DNA of 64,000 bases from Corythucha ciliata. Taxonomy: Eukaryota; Arthropoda; Insecta; Hemiptera; Tingidae. A program made the translations under genes and the position numbers. Shown piece by piece: positions 1-12,744 of this stretch (its first letter is position 1; each line of letters starts with the position of its first letter). The stretch spans positions 46,376,164 through 46,440,163 of the forward strand of contig CM075941.1 in NCBI GenBank assembly GCA_038030265.1, given 5' to 3'. The notes under the pieces were generated by a model. That model saw only the letters and a list, made by a program, of their open reading frames with translations, did not search any database and was not told where the DNA came from.

Positions 1-1899
1 AGCCTTGAAAAAACTAATGATTCGGCACGCAACACTTATTGGATCAATTTCCCGATGAAATTGATGCAAATGCTCTAACTTGGGAGTTAAAATCACTTGC
101 CGTAATCTCGAAAGAGAAGAAGGGCGAATATAGAAAGGGAGGCGGAGCAGATCATTTTCAAACATTAGTATGTACATACCTATACTGTTTCCCTTCGCAA
201 ACTCAGCCAGTAATGTGTATTGGGAGGGGGGCAATAAAAAAAATAGCATATACATATAAGGGAAGATATACGGATGGATGGATGAGTCACGCGCAACAAA
301 CGGACTTCGGTCACTTTTCTCTTTCATTCCCCCACCCCATAACTTTGGCTACACATTTCTATTTAGAACGTGTCATCAGGTTAATCTCGTAGCTTAAACC
401 AAGGAGTAGGAATTAAAAAGAAGCCCATTGTCGCTGTTTACACAATCCAACCCTTCAGCCTGTGATGATCACCCATCGCACCCGCACACTCATCGCACTT
501 CACGGCTTTTTTTTTACGAGCCTCCCCTCCTCCTCAATATAATAATCTTACAATAACTTCAACTTCTGCCCTAAGGCAGTCGTCCAAATTGTTGTCCGCG
601 GAGCATTTTCTTTCCCGCGCCCTCAACTTTCACTGTCTGATCTTTTGAAGGAACGTGCCTATCGCCGAGATTTTAAATTATTCAACGAATAGGGACAATA
701 ATAACAATAAAAGGAGGGTCTCAGACAGATTTGACAAGTTTGTTCCTTTTAGGGAAACCCTTGGGTTTGATGGTTGCATCTTTGATGTTGGGGAAGAGGA
801 AGGATTTTTTTTTTTCTTCTTCTTCTTCTTCTCTCTTTCCTCTTGCAACCTGACCCTCCACCAACCCTCACTCTTTCCCGGGTGTCCCTGTTTAAGCATT
901 AATCAATTTTTTTCCATACCGTCAAAAAAATCCTTTGACACTTTCCGAGTGTGACACATCCCGCACCTTACAGTCGACTGTTTTGGGGCCGCGGAAGAAG
1001 GGAGGAGGTGGAGGAGCCAATAAATCAAAAAGTCGTTTCATTCTTTTCCTGTTTTTTTTTTTTTTTTTTTTTAAAGGCTGGAATTCTTTCAACACCGTTG
1101 ACATCCCCCAAAAAAGTTAATTTGACGGTTATTAAGGAGTTTTAACACTCGGCTTTTGAATAATGCAATTTTGTAAGGTCACCAGGTTAACACACGGCGA
1201 TGGTTTGAATTTGATGTCCGCGGATTTTTTTTTTGTGAGGGACCGACAAATAACATCACATGGCCTTTCCTCCTCCTCCTCCATTCATACATCATCATCA
1301 TTATCACAATAAATTTTGACCTTCAACAAATTTTTGAAATCTGTCCCATGTCGAAAAATGCCTATAGAGAGTATTATCCAACGTGTATCGAGCGCCTTTA
1401 CGGTCGCAAGGCGCCAAGAAAAATTCGAGCGTGGTGTCTAGTGCCGTTGAATGAAGCGGTTGACGTGTGGACAGGAGCGGGGGAGCGACGCGAGGCCGCT
1501 CCAAATATTGACGTCAATTTCAGTTTGAAAAAACGTGGGAATACGGAAGTGAGCGAAGAGTACGGGACGAGTACTTGCGACAGCGAATGCGAGTGTCGTG
1601 TCTCTAAACGTAAGGGAGATCTTCATTTGAATTCTTTAATCGTAGCCTTCCCCCCCCTTACCCCAGCTACTCGTAACTAGTTTTGTTTGAAAAAAAAAAA
1701 AAAAAAAAAAAAAAGAATTTCTGAGAGAGCAAGGTTGACTCTTCCTAGTAGTTTTCATTGAGTGAAAACATAATAAACAGAAATGGAACAACAGAAGGAG
1801 TCTCATAACCGTTTAATTGTTTACAGCCTTGAAATTTTTAAATAAGGAAAATGTATAGTAAATTACTAATACTATAAAGAAAAAACATATTCCATTTAG
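1..1899. other. Non-coding stretch, no gene recognised
   Basis: No recognisable coding region. Short open frames exist (for example 1348-1680 on the plus strand) but their translations resemble no family I know and show no convincing splice context. The stretch holds pyrimidine-rich tracts (about 806-840), poly-T near 1051-1072, and a poly-A run near 1690-1713. It could contain upstream exons or the intron of the gene whose last exon seems to start at 1900. Confidence 0.4.
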
Positions 1900-2489
1900 C
1901 CGGTTCAGGCGCCTCCAAAGTTTCGTTCTCGCCAATAAAACGAAAACCCGAGGGTTCAAAGACACTATCGAACTGCTCATGCGGCTGCCGCGACAGCGAA
2001 TATCTTTCCTCGAAAACGACCAGACACCACCACCGAAGAGAAAAAGTCTCTCTCTCCTCGTCGGAGTCGACCAAAAGAACGGCGAAAGAAGCAAGCAAGT
2101 CTTCCTCCTCTTCTGTTATTAAAATCACGTCGACAGAAAAAGTTGTGTCGACGGAGCAACTGTCGGAAAAATATGTGTCGACCGAGCAACTGTCGGAAAA
2201 ACATGTGTCAACCGAGCAACTGTCGGAAAAACACGCTTCGACGGAACAACTGACGTCACGAACGTCAGCTTCGATTCCATCCGGCCTACCCCCCAACATT
2301 CTAGGCTATATCACCGTCGATCCAAATACCAAGAGAAAAAAGTACGTCCCCGTCACCGGCAAAGTCTGTACTGCCGAAACTGACGCGAGTAGTTCGTCGA
2401 CAAGTGTGAAAACCGTAAAAATTAATGACACAGCGGTGACAAAAAGCAAGTCCAAACATGGAGGAAGAATACAAAACTTGACGGATTGA
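1900..2489 (+). CDS. Probable terminal coding exon of an unrecognised Ser/Thr/Lys-rich protein
   Basis: A plus-strand frame is open from a stop near 1875 to a TGA ending at 2489. An acceptor-like tract ending TTTAG lies at 1895-1899, so the open part probably starts at 1900 with two bases completing a split codon. The product is basic and rich in Ser, Thr and Lys. It has a Cys cluster (CSCGC), a His-Arg stretch, then about 3.5 tandem copies of a 10-residue unit (consensus VSTEQLSEKH) encoded by a 30-bp DNA repeat at 2145-2250, then a non-repetitive tail containing LPPNILGYITVDP. An AATAAA lies 38 bp after the stop. I recognise no domain. The upstream exons are not identified, so the gene is partial. 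The nearly perfect frame across the repeat, the acceptor and the poly(A) signal argue that it is real. A fortuitous open frame remains possible. Confidence 0.42.
2145..2250 (+). repeat. 30-bp tandem repeat, about 3.5 units, inside an open frame
   Basis: Units start at 2145, 2175, 2205 and 2235 and differ mainly at synonymous or conservative positions. They encode a repeated STEQLSEK peptide. Length 30 preserves the frame, which fits a coding repeat. Confidence 0.75.
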
Positions 2490-2526
2490 TTGTTGTAAAA
2501 AAAAAAAAGTCGAACAACTCGCGTTG

Positions 2527-2532
2527 AATAAA
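2527..2532 (+). terminator. Poly(A) signal AATAAA
   Basis: Canonical hexamer 38 bp after the stop codon at 2489. It supports the candidate exon at 1900-2489 being the end of a transcription unit. Confidence 0.5.
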
Positions 2533-3694
2533 ATAATGGAATTAATGGAAGCTTTAAATTGAGTTAGTTTTTATGCCACCCCCGAGGTATGGGGGAGGGG
2601 GATTCATTCAAGTTTTGTTCGATCTGAATGACTTTTCGCCACTTAATCATATTCGGGAAACAATGGAGAAAGATATTTATTTTCTCACTACACCGGATTT
2701 ACAGGAAAGGAAAAACATCGGTTTTGAGACGAAAATAAGGAAAATAAATTGATAGGGCGGGGGGGGGGCTTTTTTTTAGGCCCGCCCCCCGAGGATGACA
2801 AGAATTTCTAACACCCATCGCTTCGACTCGTTGTAGCAACTGTGAAAAACATTTGACTCGCGTCACTCATCCGCCGGTTCAACTTTTCTCGGGAGGACAT
2901 GGCACTTTCAACCAGAAAAGCTCCAACTGCCATCAACGACGCCCTGAGGAAGCCAAGCGGGCGAAATAGCCGAACCTAGTCATCGAAGGCGACTCCCTAG
3001 CAAGTCCTCATTGGACCCCGCTCCCTCCTCGAGTCGTATCGTAGCGTAGCCAGCCCTTGGTCTTGGGATGGGCAGAAGATGCCAGGTGCATCCAAGACCT
3101 CAGCAAGAGAAATGGTAGTTAATCAACTGAGATGCAGGCGCTTTGAATCGTCAAATTGTTCCCCAGAAACTAAATTTCACAAAAAAAAGGGTTTGAATCC
3201 GTCAAAAACTAATATTTCCGCCGGGCAACTATCGTTGTAGCTTTCTATTCAAGATTTTTAGTTTAAAAAAAAACTGACGATGTTTTCCCTAGAAATATTG
3301 ATGCTTGTAGGAAAGGCTTAGCCCTCCAATACTGGGAGACGGACTTTTTTACGTCTTGCCTGAGAGACGTTTTGTATTTCAACCTAAAACTGAAGATTTT
3401 ACTATAAAATCTTTTAACTGAAAAATTTCATTCCAAAACAGACAATTTTAAGCAAAAAGCCGAAATGTTACCCCAAAACTGGAGTATTTCATTACACATC
3501 TGGCGATTTTACGCCTCCAAGAGCGACTATTTTAACCCCATAACTGGAGGTTTGAACCCAAACGGATGATTTTAAGCCAAAACTGACGACTATGCCTTGA
3601 AACCTACGATTTTATCCCTAAAGTGGCGATTTGACAGCAACAAAAAACAAACGATTTCTCGTCAAAGCTGGCGTGTTATTCCTAAACGTAAATT

Positions 3695-3870
3695 AATATC
3701 GTTTGCCATTTGCACCAAATTCTGCATTTTTGAGCATTTAATTTCCACCCGTCCACTCTGAATTAAATAATATTTTAGGTCACTGGGGAAATTATATTTA
3801 TGTCAATGGGAAGACGGGTGGAAATGAATTGCACCTTGCAAGATTATGAGCAAACGGTAAACGCTATTAG
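3695..3870. mobile_element. Foldback MITE inside element I
   Basis: Inverted ends: TAATATCGTTTGCC on the left and GGTAAACGCTATTA on the right, with inner arms AATTTCCACCCGTC and GACGGGTGGAAATG. A homologous copy sits at 32772-32930 at the equivalent place in the other large element, so it inserted before the two copies diverged. Confidence 0.65.
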
Positions 3871-5028
3871 TTAAAAGTTTACTTTTAGGGCAAAATCGCC
3901 AGTTTTTTAGTAAAGAAAATTTGCGGTTTCACTTCAAAACTGAATATTCTACCGCCGCAATGAAAATTTTACTACCCTGAAACAGGGGCATTTTACTTCA
4001 AAACTGACAATTTCACACCATAACTGTCCCGTTTTCCCCAAAACGGATAGGATTGTATACGCCAAAACTGACGATTTGTTCCAAAATAAGAAGATATTTA
4101 ACCAAAAACGGACAATTTCACGGCAAAAACTGACGTATTACAGCAAAACGTTTGGCGGTTTTACCTAAAAAATTAATATTTAACTCCGAAACTAGATATT
4201 TTACCTCAAAACCGATTTTTCTTAACCGGAAAATTGGATATTTTACTCTAACACTGACGATTTTACTCCAAATCCGGTAGGTTTTACTACAAAAGCTGGC
4301 AATATTACCTAAAAACTGTTGTTTTCAACCCCAAAACCCAAATCTGTCGATTTGTTTCGTCGAGCCAAAGCTGTCGAGTGTTGCCCATTAATAACGATTG
4401 AATTCTATAACTGGAGGTACCACTCCAAAACTGAAAATTTCACAGCATTAAAACTGGCGTTTTCCCCAAAACGGATGATTTGCGGTTTTTACGCAAAAAC
4501 CGACGACTGTGCCATGAAAACTCTGACAAAATTTCCAGCCTTTGAGGTGAACCCTCTAAATTTATTTTAGGGGTGAAATCGGCAGTTTCAATGCTTTATT
4601 TAATTAGTGCCTGATAATTTTTTTTAGTGCATAATCTTGAATTTTGGGTTGAAAAACTTCTTTTTTGTGATAAAACCACCAGCTTTGGGGTAAAATTTTC
4701 ATTTTGAGGACAAAATGTCAAACGTTTATGGATAAAATCACCGTCATTGTAGTAAAATCTTCAGTTTTACTTCTCAGCTTTGGCGTTAAATCTTTAGTAT
4801 TAGACTAAAATCGTCACTTTTCGAGATAAAACCCTCCATAACTGAAGATTTCACATTAATGCTGACGTGTTACATCGAAACTGAAAATTGCCAGACAATA
4901 TTGGTAGGTAATTTTTACCCGTGACCTAAATTTGACAGGTTTCCCTCAAAATGAAGCGGTTTACCCCCAGACTGATGGTTTTACCAAAAAACTGAATGTT
5001 TTTAAATCCGATATAGAAGATTTTACCC

Positions 5029-5118
5029 TTAGGGCCTCCGCACACGGGGCCACTTTGAAGCGCCACTGCCGACCACTTAGTGGCGCTTCAAAGTGGACCC
5101 GTTTGCGCAGGCCCCTAA
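5029..5118. mobile_element. Short foldback MITE, about 90 bp
   Basis: Nearly the whole element is two inverted arms. The left arm starts TTAGGGCCTCCGCACACGGG and the right arm ends CCCGTTTGCGCAGGCCCCTAA. The inner arms share CCACTTTGAAGCGCCACT in opposite orientations. It interrupts the family A array of element I. Confidence 0.7.
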
Positions 5119-5930
5119 ACTGCTTCCAGAAAGCAGATGTATTCATGACAAAACTGGCTATTTCAAAATAAACTTATAGCGGTTTTACCTCAAAACTTAA
5201 GTTTTAGATCGAAACTGGCTATTTTAGCATGAGAAATGAAGATTTTAGCACAATTATGGTAATTTTAGCACAAGAAAGAATGGCGATGTTAGCGCGAAAA
5301 TGGCGATTTTAAACTTGGGAGAAGCGTAATCCGCAGCAAAATTGGGGTTTTCAGTAATTTAGACCTGCGAAAATGGTGCAGAAAAATGGTGGTAAGAGAA
5401 ATCCGCAAAATATTATGTTGAATCAGGAAAATTGATTTTCAGCCACAGAAACTCACGGTCTTCCAGAAACAAATCTACCAATGGCGCGGAAATAGTACTT
5501 GAGGGCAAAATGCGTGAAATGGGGTTGTGTAGAGCCATTCCCGCAAAATTAATTTTTCAGTGACCCACACCAAAAGAATGTTGCGAGGAAAAGTGACAAA
5601 ATTGGAGTTTTACAAAGCTGAATCTGAGAAATTTGCTTTTTAGTTGGGTCAAGTCTGGGAAAATGTGTTTTTATGGCACAAAAATCCTCGAAATTGGTTT
5701 TTTTTGTGAGCGAAATCCGAGAAATGCTTTTTTTAGTGAGCGTCAACGAAACAAACTGAGGTGACCCTGAAGGATTTGTACGTTGGGATGGTATCTAAAG
5801 GGGTGGGCAGTTGCCCCACAAAATCGTCGCATTTAATTCATGGGAGGGTACCTCCCCACCCTTGCCGTCGCTTTCGAATCTAGGGGAGGGCAACAGCCCA
5901 CCCCTGCCCCTCTCTGGTTACTCTGTTGTC

Positions 5931-8900
5931 TCAAGTCCACCGAAGCCGGGCGGTATAGAACCTCGTGCGTTGCCCAGCGCAACATTATCAGCGCCGCGAT
6001 CAGCTCTCGTCGACAGACCTGCTGCCCACAGGATTCTAGTGTACACCGCGTCACCATTAGCGGGTATATTGCCTCTCCTCGTCACAATTTTACAACCTGT
6101 ACAACCCCCCACTAACCAGCTTTGACCAGCTGGCATGGCTGACGGTGAGTGAGACGAGGATACAACCGCAGGACTCACATCAGAAGTCGATTTCACGGAC
6201 GTCCTGACAGGCCAATCGTGAGCATGTACCTCGATTGTGCCTGATTGGATCTTTTTGGGGCTGTTAAAAACGGTAGGACCATCATGCACGGTAGGTGTAC
6301 TCGTGCGGTGTAGGTACCAATGGAAATGGCACCGCACGAGTCACGGGTCACCTCCCCTCCTCCGTTCTGCACGTCAAGTAAGGTCGTGCAAGTCGGGTTC
6401 TACACAAGCTAATTGGGCTGTTGGTGTTTTCGAAAAACGAGGAAGTGGTCTGTTGTTGGGAGCTGTCATCTCTTGTGTTAAGGAGTGGGGAGGCCGATAG
6501 CTTCGGAGAGATGATGGGTTTTTCTTAATAATAAGTTTTGATTTTTAGCTGACTAGACACGGCCATTGTTCCTTTTTTTTGCAGATATCTCCTCTTCCAC
6601 CCCTCCTCTTACAGCCTATTCTTTCAAAAATCGTGTCTTTCTTTGTATATCTCCCTTTTCTCTTTTAACCCTCATAGTGTCTTCACTTTGTATATCGTCC
6701 AATCTTTTTTATGAGCCCCTCTCCCCCACCCACCATCATTCACCACACAACTAAACAATTCATTCCAGCTGGTTGCAGTGAGTTGCATCTTTTTTCCTGC
6801 ACAATCTATAAGACTGGATCCTAGATCATCAAGGAAAACGACAGGTTTAGGGGAGGCTCTCGCACCCCCCCCCCCCACACTGTAACAATAACGGTTCAAC
6901 CCATCTGTTTTTAATCTCTAACCAAACTTCACACATTTGTCCAAATACTTGAAATGGGGTTTCCCCTTTTATAAATCATAACACTAAATCGCGCCCTCGG
7001 TCCTGCTAATAGCGAAAGATTAAGAAGAGACCCCCCCCCCCTGCCAGACATGTGCACTAGTATTGTGTTAATCAAGGACGAGTCGATTCCTAAAAATAAC
7101 AGATTGCGTTTTTGTGGGTGGTGGTTGCGTAGATGCGGGTGGAGGGGGAAGTGTTATAAGAGGTTATGAGTCCCCAAGGGTTTGGATAACTGGTAATCCT
7201 CTTAATCCCTTTCAACTTACTCTCGGAACAGTGTAAAAGGGGGAGAGGGACGACAATTGAAAATGCCCACTCAGTTTATTGATGAGATCGCGGTGATTTT
7301 TAAAGTGTTTTTCTTTCCAATGCAAGCAAATTGTAGAGATAGTGGTGGGGAAGGGGCCGGTAGAGCTTGTTATTTTAACCGACGTTTGCCGTAAGGTTGA
7401 TATTTTTTAGAGGGCGTGACAAGCCAGGGAGTATAAACGAAAATAAAAAAGAATACGAACGAAAAAAAAGACGGCAATTTAACGGAAAACAGAGGGTAAA
7501 GGGTACGGAAGGACGAGAATGAGACGCTTGTTTTAATCCTCAAGTAGGTGACACTTCAAGTTCAGAGCCACCCAAGTAACCTACTCCATTCCTTTACCAC
7601 CCTACAAGGAAAAGGAAAGACAATTTCGCGCCCCCTCTAATCACACCACTGCTCTTCACTGTTTTTGATTGCAAAAAGATGAGAGAGAGGAATACATTTT
7701 TTCCCCCCCAACGCGACAAGACGGAAGCTTCTCGTGACAAATTAATTCCAAGATTTTTTTTAAGTGTTCTCACCGTTCTCTCTTTTTCGTTATGCTTGGT
7801 ATACTCCCCCGTTCCCCACACCACCATCAGTTACCCAACGTTCATCCGACTTTTCCATGAAATTAACACACTTCAATCTCAACAATCCTTGAGATGTCCT
7901 TCAATGGGGGCCAGTTCATATCGTTACACCGCGTCATATTTCATTAATAGGTCCGTGATTTGACTTGCATTATTTTTGTTCCACAACTCAACAAACGAGC
8001 TTTTTAATCTGGAGGATTTTCTACTTATTTTCAGAGTTGAAAATGTATACCCCACAAACAGTGTCAAGTTAAAAGTTGAAAGGGAGTAATTAAAAGCAAG
8101 CTGGACAGCTTCCAAGGGGTGTGGAACTTATAATTCAAAGGAAAAAGTCGGTTTTTTAAAAATGTAATTATAGCGAGTGTTTAAAAACGGAACTGTAAAC
8201 GAAATTTGCTTCGACTTCCAAGCAGTCCAAACATTTTATTTGGAGAGTCGCTCTAATTTCGCCTTCCAGCCCCCCTTACACAGTTTTACATTGTTTACCT
8301 TAAAACTGCAGGATTTTTGTATTTAAGCATCCCTCCATCCACACAACACAAATATATTGTCACTTTGTCTCATTTTCTCACCTTTTTTTCCCTCCAACAA
8401 AATGCCAACCGGCCCAATTTATTACAATGCTGACCGACGGAAGGTTTTTCCCTTTTTCCATCTTTTTTTTTTCTAAAAGGGCTATGGGAACATTTTGCAA
8501 GAAAAAAAAAGGAAGGAAGAAGACCGGATGATCTTAAACACGTGCCGTAATCCCTTCTGGTAACGGTAACAGGTGCTGTGGGAAAAAAAATCGCCCATAA
8601 TGTCAGGTAGCAGACAAACTGACTCCTTCGGACAACCCTCTATACCCTTACCCTCATAGATTTTCGTTGTGCGGCATATAACGAGGTCAAAAATTTTGAC
8701 AAAATACCCCTTCGGCACCTTTTTTTTCGCACTTTCTGTTCTATTCCGTGGGAAACTTGCATATTATGAACAACCAAAATCGTACTTCTATTGTCGTCGC
8801 CCCTTCGGCCTTCGTGAAAAAGCAAGGCCGATGAACTTGATTTTTCTTCTCACCTTAATCACTCTCTCTCTCTCTAAAAAGGAAAAATGAATTTTCTGTT

Positions 8901-9990
8901 CGAGTAGCATAAATGCAAAAGCCTCATTGAGTGGAATTCAAAAAAAAGTTTCGAGAACAGGACACGAAAGGGGAGTCTAGAGGACACACGTCGGGAGACC
9001 CTCCTAGAGCGAACGTGATGACGCATAATATAATATCGGGGGTTCCCCGGCCGGATTGTTTTGCCCCATTGTAGCGCGAGCGTGAAGGAAGAAAGACTAG
9101 AAAGGTGCACACATATGAAAGCGTGAATAGGAGAAGGGTGGGGGGGGGACTGAAAAGTGAATGTGTGTTTAAGTGTCTCCGTTTAAAAAGTCGAGTGTTA
9201 AACTAATTTCATACATTTTTTTAAAATCCTGCCCCTTTTTACTCCTTTTCCAACTAAAATTACACTAGTACTAACAGGAGACGAATCTTTAATTTTTACT
9301 CGCCACGACACTGAAAAATGTATACTGTACACGACATCATCATTCAAAATGGACCACCATCCAAGAAGTTTAAAGAAATGTACCGATGGGTGGGTGGGGG
9401 TGGGTGGAATGAAGAAATGATGCTACAGTGCTCTACAGCCGTGGAGGGCCGGTAGCCATATTGGTGATGAATACATTACATTAGCAAACAATGAATCCTA
9501 CGCCAACACCTGCAGGGCTGTACAAGATTCCCTTTCGGGGTTGTGGAGAGCCTAGAAAAAAAGAAGAAGAAAAAAAACACTTTTAAAATCTAAACATTCA
9601 AGCGCGATGGCGTTCAAAGTGTGGCCCTTTCTGAGTTGGATCACAAAAAATCATATTCCGAGCCTAAGTTAACATTTTGAAGGGTCTCATTGAAACTTCA
9701 GGAGTAAAATTTCAAGTTCAAAAAGGCAAACAAGTCGTTTTTCTGAGAGTAATGCATTGGGATGATGGAGCCGAACATTCATTTCAGTTTACATCAGAGT
9801 TTTCTGGCTAAATTGTCAGCTAATCCGGGGATAAAATCACCAGATCTTCGACCAAAATCCCAAGTTTCGTAGATAAATTTAGTTTCCGCACCGAGTTGTA
9901 CGTTTCTAATCATTTTCTCTTATCACTTATCTACCTGCAAAAAAGGTGTATAACCATGCACGAGAAGCAGCAAAAATTCCCTCACCTTTC
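5931..9990. other. Intergenic stretch without recognised genes
   Basis: I see no supported gene on either strand. The open frames here (for example 5918-6337 minus, 6237-6500 plus, 7679-7963 plus) match nothing I know and lack splice or family support. Visible structure: a 12-bp-arm hairpin at 6299-6341, poly-C tracts at about 6865-6876 and 7031-7040, and low-complexity pyrimidine runs. The 9640-9880 part has loose AAATCACCAG-type repeats leading into the next array. Confidence 0.45.
6299..6341. repeat. Perfect 12-bp-arm hairpin
   Basis: ACTCGTGCGGTG at 6299-6310 is the exact reverse complement of CACCGCACGAGT at 6330-6341, separated by 19 bp. No flanking transposon ends or gene were recognised. 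Confidence 0.7.
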
Positions 9991-9999
9991 CCGTTTTTC

Positions 10000-10740
10000 G
10001 CTGACCAGTTTCTTTGGGGCGCCAATAGTCCGTCTAGGCCAGGCGCGAATGGTCACTTTGGCCATTTTTGGCAAGGTGTTTGGTCGATTCAAAGTGATAT
10101 TTCAAAGTACAGGAATAATCTGTTCAGGTATTTTAAAGGGCACGTTCCATAAGTTTAGCCAATAATTGTAGGTTGCGTAGAGTCAGTTTGGTTATTTTTT
10201 GAGGAAGAATTGCCTGTTTTCTGTTTTTTAGCGCTCAATTATAGTCATGTTTTAGCCATTTTGGGGCGAAACTAGTCAGGTTAGCTCGATTTCTAAAATG
10301 GGGGCGAAGGTCTTCACGGAAAACACAAACCACTGCTTCACAAGCTTTCGCGAAACAATTTGTATTTCCTTCCTCAGGGTCAGTCAATTTAACCGTTTTT
10401 GGCTCGCAAATAGCCTGTCAAGCTATTGGCGTGAATTATTGGCAATTTGTTGCGCCCGAATGGTCAGTTTGGCCATTTTTGGAGCGCGAATGGTCGATTT
10501 AGCCATTTTCAAGGCTCTGGCAAGGATCTGTTGAAGAATTTTTAGGGCTGCGCGAATCGTCACGTTAGCTATTTTAATGGACTTTCTTAAGTGGGAATTT
10601 GCCAGTTTGGCTATTTTTAGCACATAAATAGCCACTTTTAGCCATTTTCAAGTTGCGAATCGTCAGCTTTGCCGTTTAGGGGGGCGAGTATAGTCAGCTT
10701 AGCAATTTTCAGAAGAGCAAAGCACGCAATTTCTGAATTT
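10000..10740 (+). repeat. Degenerate tandem array, family E
   Basis: Units resemble GCGAATGGTCAGTTTGGCC followed by ATTTTTGG or ATTTTAGG, recurring every 30-60 bp with many changes. The same family recurs at 57310-57660 directly behind a tail module, which ties it to the large modular elements. Confidence 0.6.
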
Positions 10741-10892
10741 CTCAAGCCTTGAGAAAATCCTAAATCCACACACCAGACTAGTATTAATGTATAATTGAAA
10801 AAATCGGTACGAAAGATAAAATAACAGCGAAGAACGAAATAAAATAAAAAAAAAAAGGAAACGAAAGAGACCGTCGAAGGGTGATGACAGGT

Positions 10893-12337
10893 GGAAGAGC
10901 CAGTAGCGTACTGAGGTATGAAGAGGCGAGGGGGAGAGCCACCCTTGGGCCCCCTGGACGGTGTGGCTAAACGAAAGAGCTATTCTGATGGCTCAAACTG
11001 AGAAAATTCACGCCTTCTGGAGGTAAATTCGCAGCTACCAGAAAATACGGCGTTCCCCAAGTTTTTTTAGGTCCTCATAAGCGGATAAATTGAGAAGGCG
11101 CTCTGATAGCCCGAATCTTAGAGCAAGAGGGCGGCAAAAGTTTGAAAAAAGCACTAATATTCGTGGCTAAAACTGTGAAAAAGCACTCACTCGTGGTTTC
11201 TCGATGCAACTTTCAGATCGCTGATTCTCTGTGCACATAGAGGCAATTTTAGTCTAAAATGTACCCAAAAAACAGTTAATGTGCTGTTTTTTGGCCCCGT
11301 CCCGCGGATAAAATTAGGAAAATGAGCTATAAGATTTAAAAAATTGCGGCTAAAATTAGGAAAATGCGCGGCACAAATTAACAAAAATTGATTAATTCAT
11401 TGATGAAATTGATAAAAAGCGCTAATTCGCGAATAGCCTGTACGAAAAGCGTTAATTTACGGATACAAATGAAAAAAAAATCACTAATAATTCACGGCTA
11501 AAATTGAGAAAACGCCACCCTCTGCATGATATTTCGGTGCTAAAACTGAGAAAAAGTGCTAATCAGTAACAAAAATTGCCAATGCGAGACTGAAATGTAA
11601 CAAAAACGCTAATTCACCGCTAATATCGAGAAAATCATTAATTAGCGCGTCTAAAATTAAGAAAACGCTTAAATTTCAGCTCGTATTCGCTGCTAAAAAT
11701 GGAGGAAAACGCCAATTTGTGGCGAAAATTGGGAAAAATCACTTATTCGTGGCATGAAAACGCTAATAAAAGTGATAATATTCTTTTAAAATTGAGAAAA
11801 TCGCTAATTCATGGCTAAAATGGGGAAAATTGTTGAGAAAAAGTGTTTAAAATTGAAAATACGCCTATTCTCGGCTTCTGAAGGCAACAAATTCCTGGCT
11901 ATACAAGAGAGAAAATTGGTATTGCGTCCAATATTGGAAATACGCAAATTTGAAGGTTCTGAAGGCAATTTATTTGTGGAAAAAGCGATAAATCATGGCG
12001 ATACGTGAAAAAACCCGCTAATGCGCAGCTGAAACTGAGGAAAAGCGCTAATTCAAAGCTTAAAGTGAAAAAAACTGTTAATGCAGGGGTAGGTTGTAAA
12101 AAAAAACACTAATTTGCGGCTAATTTTGTAGAGTAAAATTAAGAAAAGCGCTAATTTTTAAAGCTCAAATTGAGAAAAAGTGCTAATTCGGTGTTAAAAG
12201 AGGAAAGCGCCAATTTATCGTGGTACAAATTGAGAAAAATCGCTACTTTGCTGCGAAAATTTGGAACTAAGGGATCTCATAGAGTTACCCGGCCCAGGAC
12301 CCCGACATAGGTGTAGGTCCGCCAGTGTGGGAAGAGC
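10893..12337. mobile_element. hAT-like element with family B minisatellite body, 8-bp target duplication
   Basis: The octamer GGAAGAGC flanks the interval at 10893-10900 and 12330-12337. The left end starts CAGTAGCGTACTGAGG; the right end is GGTCCGCCAGTGTG. The terminal inverted match is short and imperfect. The inside (about 11150-12260) is a degenerate array of family B units, GCTAATTCGCGGCTAAAATT plus GAGAAAA, at about 28-30 bp spacing. No transposase is seen, so it is non-autonomous. The 8-bp duplication is what hAT elements make; the superfamily call is inference. Confidence 0.6.
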
Positions 12338-12740
12338 TCGCATTAGTTCAATTTGTTTTTTTCGTTTAACCACCAAAATACTGGGAAGTCTATAGGACAA
12401 AAAAGCTGTCCCCTCTTTTTCTCTGACATTGGAGTCTAAATCAGAAGAAATCCCTGACTTTCCCCGGATATTTCCCTGACCGCTTTGAAATTCCCAGACT
12501 TTTCCCGGATTCCCCGGTCTGTAGCAACCCTGGTTAATAATGCCTATACCGTCACTCTTGATACTGAACCACAGACTATTGTCACAGCTGACCGAAAGTT
12601 GTCATTCACGAGTGCAGTCTGTCCGTATGGTTGTCCATTGAGTTTGTGAATCGATGTACGAGGGTATTCGAAGTTTTGGTAGCGGACTGCAGTTTCGAAC
12701 CACTTTCAGGCTGTACAGTCGTTTCGTGGGAAGGGGGGGG
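12338..12740. other. Short intergenic stretch
   Basis: No gene recognised. The minus-strand frame at 12602-12898 runs into the head of the next repeat element and resembles no known protein. An 11-bp poly-G tract lies at 12733-12743. Confidence 0.4.
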
Positions 12741-12744
12741 GGGT

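Larger units (their letters stand above)
3040..5930 (+). mobile_element. Element I: modular minisatellite-bodied transposon, ends degraded
   Basis: The head (about 3043-3350) matches the head at 29736-30192: GCGTAGCCAGCCCTTGG, then a GGGCAGAAGATG stretch and a CCCCAGAAAC segment. The body is a degenerate array of family A units (AAAACTGACGATTTTACC-like, about 25-30 bp) at about 3380-5240, then family C units (CCGCGAAATTGG-like) at about 5330-5760. The tail module (about 5795-5930) has paired GGTGGGCAGTTGCCCCAC and GGGGAGGGCAACAGCCCAC blocks. The same head-A-C-tail order occurs at 29736-34879. No protein-coding gene is seen; open frames inside are by-products of the repeats. The outer ends have diverged and I find no target duplication. 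Confidence 0.6.

Noticed and set aside
1348..1680. 110-codon open frame upstream of the first candidate exon
   Set aside because: No family resemblance, overlapping frames equally open on the other strand, and no splice join to 1900 that I could justify.
3380..5240. CRISPR-like regularly spaced repeats in the family A arrays
   Set aside because: Units are degenerate, spacers are not distinct, and the host is clearly eukaryotic.
10896..12008. Open frames within the minisatellite arrays (also near 20229-20618, 40959-41234, 50012-50209)
   Set aside because: They arise from repeat units lacking stops by chance; both strands are open and the peptides are just the repeat translated.
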